Origin: an uncultured Opitutia bacterium
GTDB taxonomy: Bacteria > Verrucomicrobiota > Verrucomicrobiae > Opitutales > UBA953
Assembly (NCBI GenBank): GCA_903859115.1
Contig: CAIOLH010000203.1
Location: 1-6,917 of the forward strand
DNA: 6,917 bases
Reading direction: 5' to 3'
Positions 1 through 6,353 of the stretch are shown one piece after another. The stretch's first letter is position 1, and the number at the start of each line of letters is the position of its first letter. A program made the position numbers and the translations under genes. Below the pieces are notes generated by a model, which saw nothing but the letters and a program-made list of their open reading frames with translations, was not told where the DNA came from and did not search any database.

Positions 1-2133
1 AACATGGTGCGCGAACGCATCTGGTGGTTAGTTTTGTCGGTCCTCATATTTTTCACCCTCGCGCTTGTTTATACCTATAATATGATGCCTGAGTATAAGG
101 CGTCGGGTCGTCTGCGCGTATTTCGATTGGCCCCAAATATTTCGGGCTCCAACACGGCCGCTGAAAGTAATTTTAGTATTACTTCCAGTGACGATTTTTA
201 TACGGCGATTGAGTCGATGCGAAGCAGCGCCATTATCGAAGCTGTTTCTCGTCAATTAACCACCGCAGAAAAAAAGGAAGTGTTGGCACCTTATCAAGGC
301 GGCAGTGTTTTTAGTGGACCGCTTTCCGAGCAAGAAGTTTTCTCAAAACAGAGATCGATCACCCCGCAACGTCAGACTTTAGTTGTAAGCGTTGAATTTA
401 CTCACCCTAACCGCGAACTAGCCCGTCAGGTGACTGCACTTTTTTGTAAAGCTATTCAGAAGAATAGCGAAGATGAGCGCTTGGTAATCACCAATCCTTT
501 AGTCGAAAAGTACCGAATGGATATTGATTCCGTTGAAGATAAAATTCGTAAACTCTACGACAAGCGAAACGACTTAGTTAAAGGCCAGAAATTACTCTCG
601 ATTGCCAAAGATACAAATACCCTGACTTCAGAGCGCGCCGCCTTGGTTCGCGCACGTGAAGATACCCGCAAGGCCATCGATGAAATGGAAATTATTTGGC
701 GTTTAATCGGTGAATATAAACAGAACGGCAAAGATCTATACGATGTTGCCCAAGTGAGAAGTGATGAGCGCGTTTCCGCTTTTGGCTCCAAAATAAGTGA
801 TTTGCGTGTCGCGGTCCGAACGATGGAAGAAAAATATACCGATGAGCACCCTACGTTAATTCAGGCCCGTGCACAGCTTAAGCAAACTGAAGCCGAATTG
901 CAAAATGCGATTATTACGTCCGTGAATCGCATCCAAGTAGCGATACAAAATGCCCATGCCAATTATGAAGCAATCATTTCTAATTTAGATAAGAAGGACG
1001 ATGAAATCGCGCGTTTAACTGTCGCAAATAATGAACTCGAACGCGTCGACAAAGAAATTAAAAGCCAGGAAGATTTCTTATCTCGTCAAAAACAAAGCAT
1101 CGAAGAAGCAAAAATTCGTTCATCAACCACTGGAACCACTACTTCGATTAAAGTTCTAGATAGTCCTTCGGTCGCTGACCGTCCCGCCAATAAGAATTTT
1201 TATCTCAACGCCATGATTGGCTTAGCGATGGGAGCGATTTTTGGTTTAGGTTTAATCATCTTACTCGGTACATTTGATGACCGGATCAAGTCCCCCAAAG
1301 AAGTTGAAGCTGCATTGGGCATTCCTATTTTAGGAACAATTCCGCAGGTTTCAAAATCAGTTGGCCCCGAACGTGCACTGTTGGCCATGCATGATAAAGA
1401 CGTCGTCGCAGTCGAGGCCGTACGTACCATCTATTCGTCCATGCGTGTTAATCCCGCATCGATGTCTAGTCACGTTTTCTTAATCACCTCAACCCGTCCA
1501 AGTGAAGGTAAGACCTTCGTCGCCACTAATTTAGCGCTGGGCTTCTCTCAACACGGAGAAAGAGTTTTAGTTATTGATGCTGACTTACGACTTCCGAACG
1601 TCGGTCCTTCCTTGGGTCTAACTGGCACTGAAGGTATTTCGCGTTGGTTTAATGATGAGTCTACTATCGATGAATCCATCGTTAAAAATGTAGCACCTAA
1701 TTTGGATGTGTTACCTGTAGGTATGAGTTGCCGCAACCCCACGCAGGTGATCAGTAGCGCAAAGTTTATCGAAATGTTAACGCTCATGCGTTCACGTTAT
1801 GATCGTATTTTTATCGACTCGCCTCCCATCGGTGCCGTGTCTGATGCCTTGAACCTGATTCCTAACGTCGACGGCGTCATCTACGTCGTGCGCTATAATT
1901 TCGTTTCCACGCGGAATGTTGCTGAATGTATTACCCGACTCCGTGAAGTGGGCGTCCCTATTTTAGGCGCTGTTCTTAACCGTATGTCTATTCGCATGGC
2001 TTCTGTTTACACAGATAGTTTTGATGCGAGTTATGAGAAGTATTATAATGCCGCCGCGGGCGCTGCAGCCAAGGGCGATGATGAAGATGCGGTTGCCTCT
2101 AACGAAAACCCTGAAGATAATCCTAAGGTTTAA
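1..2133 (+). CDS. Wzc-like polysaccharide co-polymerase / BY-family tyrosine autokinase, 5'-truncated
   Basis: Inner-membrane protein that regulates polymerisation and export of capsular or exopolysaccharide and phosphorylates itself on C-terminal tyrosines. Residues are numbered from the ATG at base 4. A first membrane helix lies at about 7-25. A periplasmic Wzz-type domain with long helical, coiled-coil-like stretches covers about 160-370. A proline-containing segment (DSPSVADRP) precedes the second helix at about 402-422. The cytoplasmic kinase has Walker A STRPSEGKT (496-504), Walker A' VLVIDADLR (521-529) and Walker B IFIDSPP (602-608). The tail carries tyrosines 669, 677, 680 and 681, then an acidic, alanine-rich end. 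The reading frame is open to base 1, and the ATG at base 4 leaves only about six residues before helix 1, fewer than usual for the family. The true start is therefore probably upstream, outside the window. One oddity is that the usual EX2RX2R motif reads E471-R474-Y477. The family call is firm; the polysaccharide made is unknown. Confidence 0.95.
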   Translation, partial: NMVRERIWWLVLSVLIFFTLALVYTYNMMPEYKASGRLRVFRLAPNISGSNTAAESNFSITSSDDFYTAIESMRSSAIIEAVSRQLTTAEKKEVLAPYQGGSVFSGPLSEQEVFSKQRSITPQRQTLVVSVEFTHPNRELARQVTALFCKAIQKNSEDERLVITNPLVEKYRMDIDSVEDKIRKLYDKRNDLVKGQKLLSIAKDTNTLTSERAALVRAREDTRKAIDEMEIIWRLIGEYKQNGKDLYDVAQVRSDERVSAFGSKISDLRVAVRTMEEKYTDEHPTLIQARAQLKQTEAELQNAIITSVNRIQVAIQNAHANYEAIISNLDKKDDEIARLTVANNELERVDKEIKSQEDFLSRQKQSIEEAKIRSSTTGTTTSIKVLDSPSVADRPANKNFYLNAMIGLAMGAIFGLGLIILLGTFDDRIKSPKEVEAALGIPILGTIPQVSKSVGPERALLAMHDKDVVAVEAVRTIYSSMRVNPASMSSHVFLITSTRPSEGKTFVATNLALGFSQHGERVLVIDADLRLPNVGPSLGLTGTEGISRWFNDESTIDESIVKNVAPNLDVLPVGMSCRNPTQVISSAKFIEMLTLMRSRYDRIFIDSPPIGAVSDALNLIPNVDGVIYVVRYNFVSTRNVAECITRLREVGVPILGAVLNRMSIRMASVYTDSFDASYEKYYNAAAGAAAKGDDEDAVASNENPEDNPKV
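1489..1515 (+). other. Walker A motif of the BY-kinase
   Basis: Encodes STRPSEGKT, the nucleotide-binding P-loop variant typical of bacterial tyrosine kinases. K503 and T504 are expected to contact the ATP phosphates and Mg2+. It lies 73 residues after the end of membrane helix 2, which places the kinase in the cytoplasm. Confidence 0.93.
2008..2046 (+). other. C-terminal tyrosine cluster of the autokinase
   Basis: Codons for Y669, Y677, Y680 and Y681 lie in the last 41 residues of the kinase. In BY-kinases such a cluster is the site of trans-autophosphorylation, and its state controls oligomer assembly and polymer length. Four tyrosines is a modest cluster. Which ones are modified cannot be read from sequence. 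Confidence 0.8.
2124..2129 (+). promoter_or_regulatory. Shine-Dalgarno-like site for the M48 protease gene
   Basis: TAAGGT lies six bases before the ATG at 2136 and inside the last codons of the kinase gene. With the two-base gap between genes, this supports the 2136 start and translational coupling. Confidence 0.6.
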
Positions 2134-2135
2134 CG

Positions 2136-2924
2136 ATGAATCGTGTTTGGTTATTTCTTCTACTGCCGTTAATTTTCACTGGGTGCCAGACCGCGCCTGG
2201 TACAGGCCGTAGTCAGCTACTCATGGTTAGTAACTCGGAAGTGTCGACCATGGCATCTACGGAGTACGCTAAGATGAAAAAACTCCCCAACGACCCACGT
2301 TTAGAGAAGGTTAAGAAAATTGGCTTAGCGATCGTTGCGGTCGCCCGAAAAGAAGATAAAAATAAGATTTTACCAGCCGCCAATCTCTGGGAGTTCGCTA
2401 TTATTGATGATAAATCACCCAATGCATTTGCGATGCCGGGTGGAAAAATCGGTTTTAACGTCGGCATGTTTCCATACGCTCCGACTGACGACGATATTGC
2501 TGTAATCCTGGGCCACGAAGTTTCACACGTTTTAAACCAACACAGTAACGAGCGCATCTCCCAAGGATTACTCGTTGCTGCAGGTGCCGTCATTGTGGAC
2601 GAGGCCACCAAGAATAAATCTGCACACACTCGACAGGCTTGGATGACCGGATTTGGTCTCGGCGCTCAATTCGGCGTACTTTTACCTTTTAGTCGCGAAC
2701 ATGAATCAGAAGCCGATCATTTGGGCTTACTCTTCATGGCTAGGGCAGGGTATAATCCTGCAGCTGCTCCAGCGTTTTGGAATCGTTTTTCTAAAGCCGG
2801 TGGCACCAAGCCGCCCGAGTTTTTCTCCACTCACCCCGCGGATGAAACTCGAATCAAGCAGTTGAATAGTTGGATGTCGGAAGCTAAGGCTCAAATGCCT
2901 AAGTCTGTTACTCCAACTCAGTAA
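2136..2924 (+). CDS. M48-family zinc metalloprotease, predicted lipoprotein
   Basis: Predicted envelope metalloprotease of the Oma1/LoiP/BepA-like branch of peptidase family M48, which degrades misfolded or unassembled envelope proteins. The N-terminus has a hydrophobic segment (about 4-14) ending in FTGC, so Cys17 is the likely lipidated residue. Phe at -3 makes the lipobox slightly atypical. The zinc site is HEVSH (127-131), with the third ligand probably E190 in SREHESEAD (186-194). The C-terminal STHPADETRI (231-240) is the usual M48 closing motif. At 262 residues it is the normal size for a stand-alone single-domain member, with no TPR repeats as in BepA. The gene starts two bases after the kinase stop, so both are probably in one transcript. 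Its stop abuts the convergent sppA stop. Protease class is certain; substrates, and inner versus outer membrane location, are unknown. Confidence 0.93.
   Translation: MNRVWLFLLLPLIFTGCQTAPGTGRSQLLMVSNSEVSTMASTEYAKMKKLPNDPRLEKVKKIGLAIVAVARKEDKNKILPAANLWEFAIIDDKSPNAFAMPGGKIGFNVGMFPYAPTDDDIAVILGHEVSHVLNQHSNERISQGLLVAAGAVIVDEATKNKSAHTRQAWMTGFGLGAQFGVLLPFSREHESEADHLGLLFMARAGYNPAAAPAFWNRFSKAGGTKPPEFFSTHPADETRIKQLNSWMSEAKAQMPKSVTPTQ
2514..2528 (+). other. HExxH zinc-binding motif of the M48 protease
   Basis: Encodes HEVSH: two histidine zinc ligands (H127, H131) and the catalytic glutamate E128. All are intact, so the enzyme is predicted to be active. Confidence 0.93.
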
Positions 2925-4730
2925 TTAGCGTACTTCAATCTCTACGGGGCAACGGAGATAAACACCTTTAGGATCATTCAGACTTCCGACGCGATTCAAA
3001 AAGTTCATGTGCGCTTTTAGAATTTGTAGTGCCGGATCATTCTGCTTCGTTTTTACGAAAACAGGGCTTTCATTTTCTTCATCGGATAGTAATTTCTGTA
3101 AAATATTTTCGCGACCTGAGTAGAGTGAGGGTACTTGTATAATGGCTGCGTCAGGCTTTTTCGCTAATTCTCTCGCAAGGGTGATAGCATCCACCAGCCC
3201 GCCCATCTTATCAACGAGTCCCACCTCTTTGGCGTTCACTCCCAGCCAAACCCGACCTTGGGCAATTTCATGCACCTGTGCGGGTTCTATTTTTCGACCT
3301 TCAGATACAACGTTCAGAAAGTCTTGATAAACTTGGTCGACCATTTTTTGAACAATGGCCATCTCTTCAGCGGTAGCTGCTCGATGGCTTGAAAATAAAT
3401 CAGAATAACGTGACGTCTTAACGCCATCGGTCCCTAGGTTGATTTTCTTGGCTAATTCTTGATAATTGAAATGCAGTCCGAACACACCAATCGAACCTGT
3501 AATCGTAGCAGGATTCGCCATAATTCTATTTCCTCTTGCGGCGATATAGTAGCCTCCGCTGGCGGCTACATCACCCATGGATACCACCACGGGAACGCCA
3601 CTCTGTTTAAGTAAGCCCACTTCACGAGCGACGATATCGCTCGCAAATGCTGAGCCACCCGGACTGTTAATTCTCAAAACGACCGCTTTGATAGATTTAT
3701 CACCCCGTAAATCGCGTAAATTTTTCGCGAGTCGATCTCCGCCCACGTTGTGATTGTCGCCCCAGCCATCGACGATTTCACCTTCGGCATAAATCACCGC
3801 AATCTTTCCATCACCCGATGAAAAATTAACCTTACTGGCATATTTAGTGAGTGAAATTTGTCTAAAGGATTGGCCATTGTCATCGGCGGCTGCTCCCAAT
3901 GAACGAATTTTAATGACGAGTTCATCGCGCTGACAGAGTTCATCGACCAATTTTATTTTTTTTGCCACATCGGTTGTGAAAATTCCGCCTGAATTGGCGA
4001 TACGATTAAGGGCGATAGTAGATATTTTTCTCGATTCGCTAACGTCCGAGACGATTTTTTTCCAAGCACCTCCGAGTAGTAACTCAGTTTGTTCGCGGTC
4101 GGATTCACTCATTTTCTCGCTTAAAAATGGCTCTACGGCCGACTTATATTTACCCACTTTAGTTACTTGTACGCCCACTCCAAGAGATTTTAAAGTTTCT
4201 CCAATGTATGGGCTGTAGCGGGCGAGCCCTTTAAATTCAACTTCTCCCGCGGGGTGGGCATAAATTTTATCCGCCACACTTGCTAAATAGTACTCATGCT
4301 GTGATCCGTTTTCAATCCAAGCAATTACTGGTTTTTTCGATTTTTTAAATTCGTGAATCGCTTGGCGCAGTTCGTTAAGTTGTACTAGTCCAGCATCGGT
4401 TTCTCCGGCAATTAATAATCCTATAATATTTTTATCTTTCGCTGCCTGTTTGACCGCTTCGATCGCACGTAATAAATCTACTTCGGGTGCTTTTTGACTA
4501 TCAAGCAGGATAGATAAACCAGGACTACCGTGCTGAGGTGTGTCATTGACGACCATTCCGTTACCAATGACCAACATGGTTTTCGCTTTCAGGGAAACGC
4601 CAGGAGTTTCATGATTACTCGCTGCGCTAATTAATCCGATGATGAGAACGAAAAATAAAAAGCAGGCGAGTGCTCCCGCAATAAACGTGCCCATGACTGA
4701 CGCTAAGAGAGCTTTAAAAAATTCTTTCAT
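2925..4730 (-). CDS. sppA: Signal peptide peptidase SppA, 67K type (family S49)
   Basis: Membrane-anchored serine protease that cuts remnant signal peptides after their release by signal peptidase. The 601 residues match the long two-domain form (E. coli SppA is 618), not the short 36K form. An N-terminal signal anchor lies at about 10-36, and the catalytic domains are expected outside the cytoplasm. The N-terminal S49 domain (about 50-280) carries the general-base lysine K196 in GKYKSAVEPF. The C-terminal S49 domain (about 308-530) carries INSPGGSA (355-361) and the nucleophile S391 in GDVAASGGYY. The Ser/Lys dyad is thus split between domains, as in E. coli. A tail of about 70 residues follows. 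The gene converges on the M48 protease with no gap and diverges from the 4859 gene. The ATG at 4730 fits the anchor well but is preceded by AAATACTCTC, with no Shine-Dalgarno sequence. Confidence 0.96.
   Translation of the reverse strand: MKEFFKALLASVMGTFIAGALACFLFFVLIIGLISAASNHETPGVSLKAKTMLVIGNGMVVNDTPQHGSPGLSILLDSQKAPEVDLLRAIEAVKQAAKDKNIIGLLIAGETDAGLVQLNELRQAIHEFKKSKKPVIAWIENGSQHEYYLASVADKIYAHPAGEVEFKGLARYSPYIGETLKSLGVGVQVTKVGKYKSAVEPFLSEKMSESDREQTELLLGGAWKKIVSDVSESRKISTIALNRIANSGGIFTTDVAKKIKLVDELCQRDELVIKIRSLGAAADDNGQSFRQISLTKYASKVNFSSGDGKIAVIYAEGEIVDGWGDNHNVGGDRLAKNLRDLRGDKSIKAVVLRINSPGGSAFASDIVAREVGLLKQSGVPVVVSMGDVAASGGYYIAARGNRIMANPATITGSIGVFGLHFNYQELAKKINLGTDGVKTSRYSDLFSSHRAATAEEMAIVQKMVDQVYQDFLNVVSEGRKIEPAQVHEIAQGRVWLGVNAKEVGLVDKMGGLVDAITLARELAKKPDAAIIQVPSLYSGRENILQKLLSDEENESPVFVKTKQNDPALQILKAHMNFLNRVGSLNDPKGVYLRCPVEIEVR
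3558..3560 (-). other. Catalytic serine codon of SppA
   Basis: AGC codon for S391 in GDVAASGGYY, equivalent by motif to the E. coli SppA nucleophile. The partner lysine K196 (GKYKSAVEPF) is encoded at 4143-4145. Both are present, so an active enzyme is expected. Confidence 0.9.
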
Positions 4731-4737
4731 GAGAGTA

Positions 4738-4743
4738 TTTATA
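4738..4743 (-). promoter_or_regulatory. Possible -10 element for sppA
   Basis: The minus strand reads TATAAA seven bases before the sppA ATG. No TTGACA-like -35 lies 16-18 bases further upstream. If used, transcription would begin at or next to the ATG, giving a leaderless or nearly leaderless mRNA, which would fit the missing Shine-Dalgarno sequence. The motif is short and the region is AT-rich, so chance is a real alternative. Confidence 0.25.
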
Positions 4744-4841
4744 GAAAAGTTAGTTTAAGTGAGTACTTTGGTCGACTGCGTAAGAATCGCCAATCAAATT
4801 GAGATTATTTACAGCGTTTCGGCTCGATTTTTTTCCTGTTT

Positions 4842-4848
4842 GGTGAAG
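4842..4848 (+). promoter_or_regulatory. Shine-Dalgarno-like site for the 4859 gene
   Basis: GGTGAAG lies ten bases before the ATG at 4859 and four bases before an in-frame TTG at 4853. The usual preference for ATG, and the more acceptable spacing, favour 4859. The choice changes the protein by only two residues. Confidence 0.5.
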
Positions 4849-4858
4849 TCTCTTGGCT

Positions 4859-6304
4859 ATGTCCGACCCGACACAAGATCCTACCGCCGGTACCGCTCGT
4901 AAGGCTCTAGCAATTAATCTCGATCGCTCGGCTTACGGCGTTTTTGCCGAGATTGGTGCAGGCCAGGAGGTGGTTAGACACTTCTTTAAAGCAGGTGGAG
5001 CCTCGGGCACAGTCGCCAAAAGTATGTCTGCCTACGACATGCGTGTCAGCGATGCGATTTACGGACACCCTAAACGTTATGTTTCGCGTGAACGCCTCGA
5101 ACAAATGATGAGTCACGAATACGGACTACTCGTGGATCGTTTGGCCTCTGAACGTGGTGCCGCCACTCGCTTCTTTGCTTTTGCTGATACCGTGGCCACC
5201 ACGCCGCACGACGGCAAAGGGCAGGGGCACTCTTGGATGGGCATGCGTTTTCAGGATGAAGTAGGCGCTGCGCCGAGTGATATCATTTTACACTTACGAC
5301 TTTGGAATCGCGACGCTAACCGCCAACAAGATGCCCTCGGGGTCGTGGGAGTTAACTTGGTTCACGCTGCTTTAAATTCGAATCGTGATCTCAATAAGTT
5401 TCTCACTAGCTTAGTGGACGATGTGGGCTCGGGTCGCGTGGAAATAGATTTTATTTATTTTAGTGGGCCGGCATTTAGTAAATTTAATCCTCAGTCAGCA
5501 TTAATTCAGTTGGTTCGACTAGGTCTAACCGATGCCGTATTATTCGATGATCAAGGACAGTCGGCTGTCGCCAGTGAGTTTTTCTACAAAAAATCTATTT
5601 TAGTCGCCCGCGGAACTTTTCGCCCTATTTCATTGGTCAATGAGGATATGTTGGCCTGTGCTGAACGTTCTTTAGCGAAGAAGAAAGAAAGTGTTTCGAT
5701 ATTTGAAATGTGCGTCGGACAGGAATCGACCGACCTAAAAGAAATTCTCGATCGTATTGCTCTCGTGAGTACCTTGGGGCGCCCTCTCTTAATTACACGT
5801 CACCGTGGGTGGTATCGCTTGCCCGCCTATTTCCGTCTACATACCGATGGAGAAATTACCCTCATCGCGGGTATGAATAACTTAGTAGATTTATTTAACC
5901 CACAACACTACACGCACCTTGAGGGTGGAGTGTTAGAAGCTTGTGGTCGTCTCTTTAAGGAAAATGTTAAAGTGATGGTTTATCCTATGCGCGGTGATCA
6001 GTTGCGTCGTTTGATTGAAGATCCCATAGCTTGCCAGGTTTGCTTCCCCGAAACTTATCAAATCGAAGTCGACTCTGTGGTTACTGCGGCTGACGTTCAG
6101 GTGCGTCCAGCGGTGGCAGGATTATTTGAGCACCTAAGAACTAACGGATTTTTAGTACCCATCACTGGCGCGAGTCCACAGGCCTTGGCTTGTCAGCCTC
6201 GCACCTTGGCCGAACGGATAGCGGCCGGAGTAGAAGGCTGGGAAAAAGAAGTGCCAGCCCCAGTCGCTAAAGAAATTACCCGCCGAAAGCTCTGGCTTAA
6301 GTAA
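4859..6304 (+). CDS. Conserved soluble protein of unknown function
   Basis: A 481-residue protein without signal peptide or membrane segment, so probably cytoplasmic. I recognise the N-terminal block (KALAINLD, 15-22; FAEIGAGQEV, 29-38; GGASGTVAKSMSAYD, 46-60) as a widespread bacterial family with no known function. From memory, its members are often labelled TonB-dependent receptor or nicotinate-nucleotide adenylyltransferase. Neither label fits: there is no export signal, plug or barrel pattern, and no (H/T)xGH nucleotidyltransferase motif near the N-terminus. Other probably conserved blocks are FAFADTV (106-112), GQGHSWMGMRFQ (121-132), IDFIYFSGPAF (196-206), ITRHRGWYRL (312-321) and VMVYPM (372-377). 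A CxxC pair sits at 392-395. The last 50 or so residues look less ordered. It is divergent from sppA and 49 bases upstream of a membrane-protein gene in the same direction. The start is ATG 4859; an in-frame TTG at 4853 is the alternative. Confidence 0.85.
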   Translation: MSDPTQDPTAGTARKALAINLDRSAYGVFAEIGAGQEVVRHFFKAGGASGTVAKSMSAYDMRVSDAIYGHPKRYVSRERLEQMMSHEYGLLVDRLASERGAATRFFAFADTVATTPHDGKGQGHSWMGMRFQDEVGAAPSDIILHLRLWNRDANRQQDALGVVGVNLVHAALNSNRDLNKFLTSLVDDVGSGRVEIDFIYFSGPAFSKFNPQSALIQLVRLGLTDAVLFDDQGQSAVASEFFYKKSILVARGTFRPISLVNEDMLACAERSLAKKKESVSIFEMCVGQESTDLKEILDRIALVSTLGRPLLITRHRGWYRLPAYFRLHTDGEITLIAGMNNLVDLFNPQHYTHLEGGVLEACGRLFKENVKVMVYPMRGDQLRRLIEDPIACQVCFPETYQIEVDSVVTAADVQVRPAVAGLFEHLRTNGFLVPITGASPQALACQPRTLAERIAAGVEGWEKEVPAPVAKEITRRKLWLK

Positions 6305-6353
6305 TTCTTCGGTTTGCAGGTTTTGATTTTTCGACTTTATGTAAGACTCGCTA

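Larger units (their letters stand above)
4731..4858. other. Divergent intergenic region between sppA and the 4859 gene
   Basis: These 128 bases must hold promoters for both divergent genes unless transcription reads in from elsewhere. No convincing -35/-10 pair is visible on either strand. A TTGAGA at 4799-4804 has no matching -10 at the right distance. A small dyad, AAGT-gagt-ACTT, lies at 4757-4768; it is too short to call an operator. A T-run at 4828-4834 follows only a three-base-pair stem. Confidence 0.6.

Noticed and set aside
2213..2629. 138-codon open frame on the minus strand inside the M48 gene
   Set aside because: It lies wholly antisense to a gene with an intact catalytic motif, has no plausible ribosome site and no recognisable protein pattern. 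It is a shadow frame.
2938..2959. Inverted repeat ATCTC/GAGAT just inside the sppA 3' end, considered as a terminator
   Set aside because: Only five base pairs with a 12-base loop, no T-tract on either side, and inside coding sequence.
3956..3963. Run of eight A on the sppA coding strand (A AAA AAA type), considered as a slippery frameshift site
   Set aside because: The zero frame continues through both catalytic domains to a normal-length SppA, and I see no downstream stimulatory structure. AAA lysine codons explain it.
4828..4834. T-run in the leader of the 4859 gene, considered as an attenuator or terminator
   Set aside because: The preceding stem (AGC/GCT) is only three base pairs, too weak for a terminator.
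4859..6304. Labelling the orphan as a TonB-dependent receptor or nucleotide adenylyltransferase
   Set aside because: There is no signal peptide, TonB box, plug or barrel pattern, and no nucleotidyltransferase signature. I recall these names only as database labels.
6314..6343. Possible promoter TTGCAG with TATGTA 18 bases later, before the 6354 gene
   Set aside because: The -10 match is only three of six in an AT-rich gap. It does not exceed chance.
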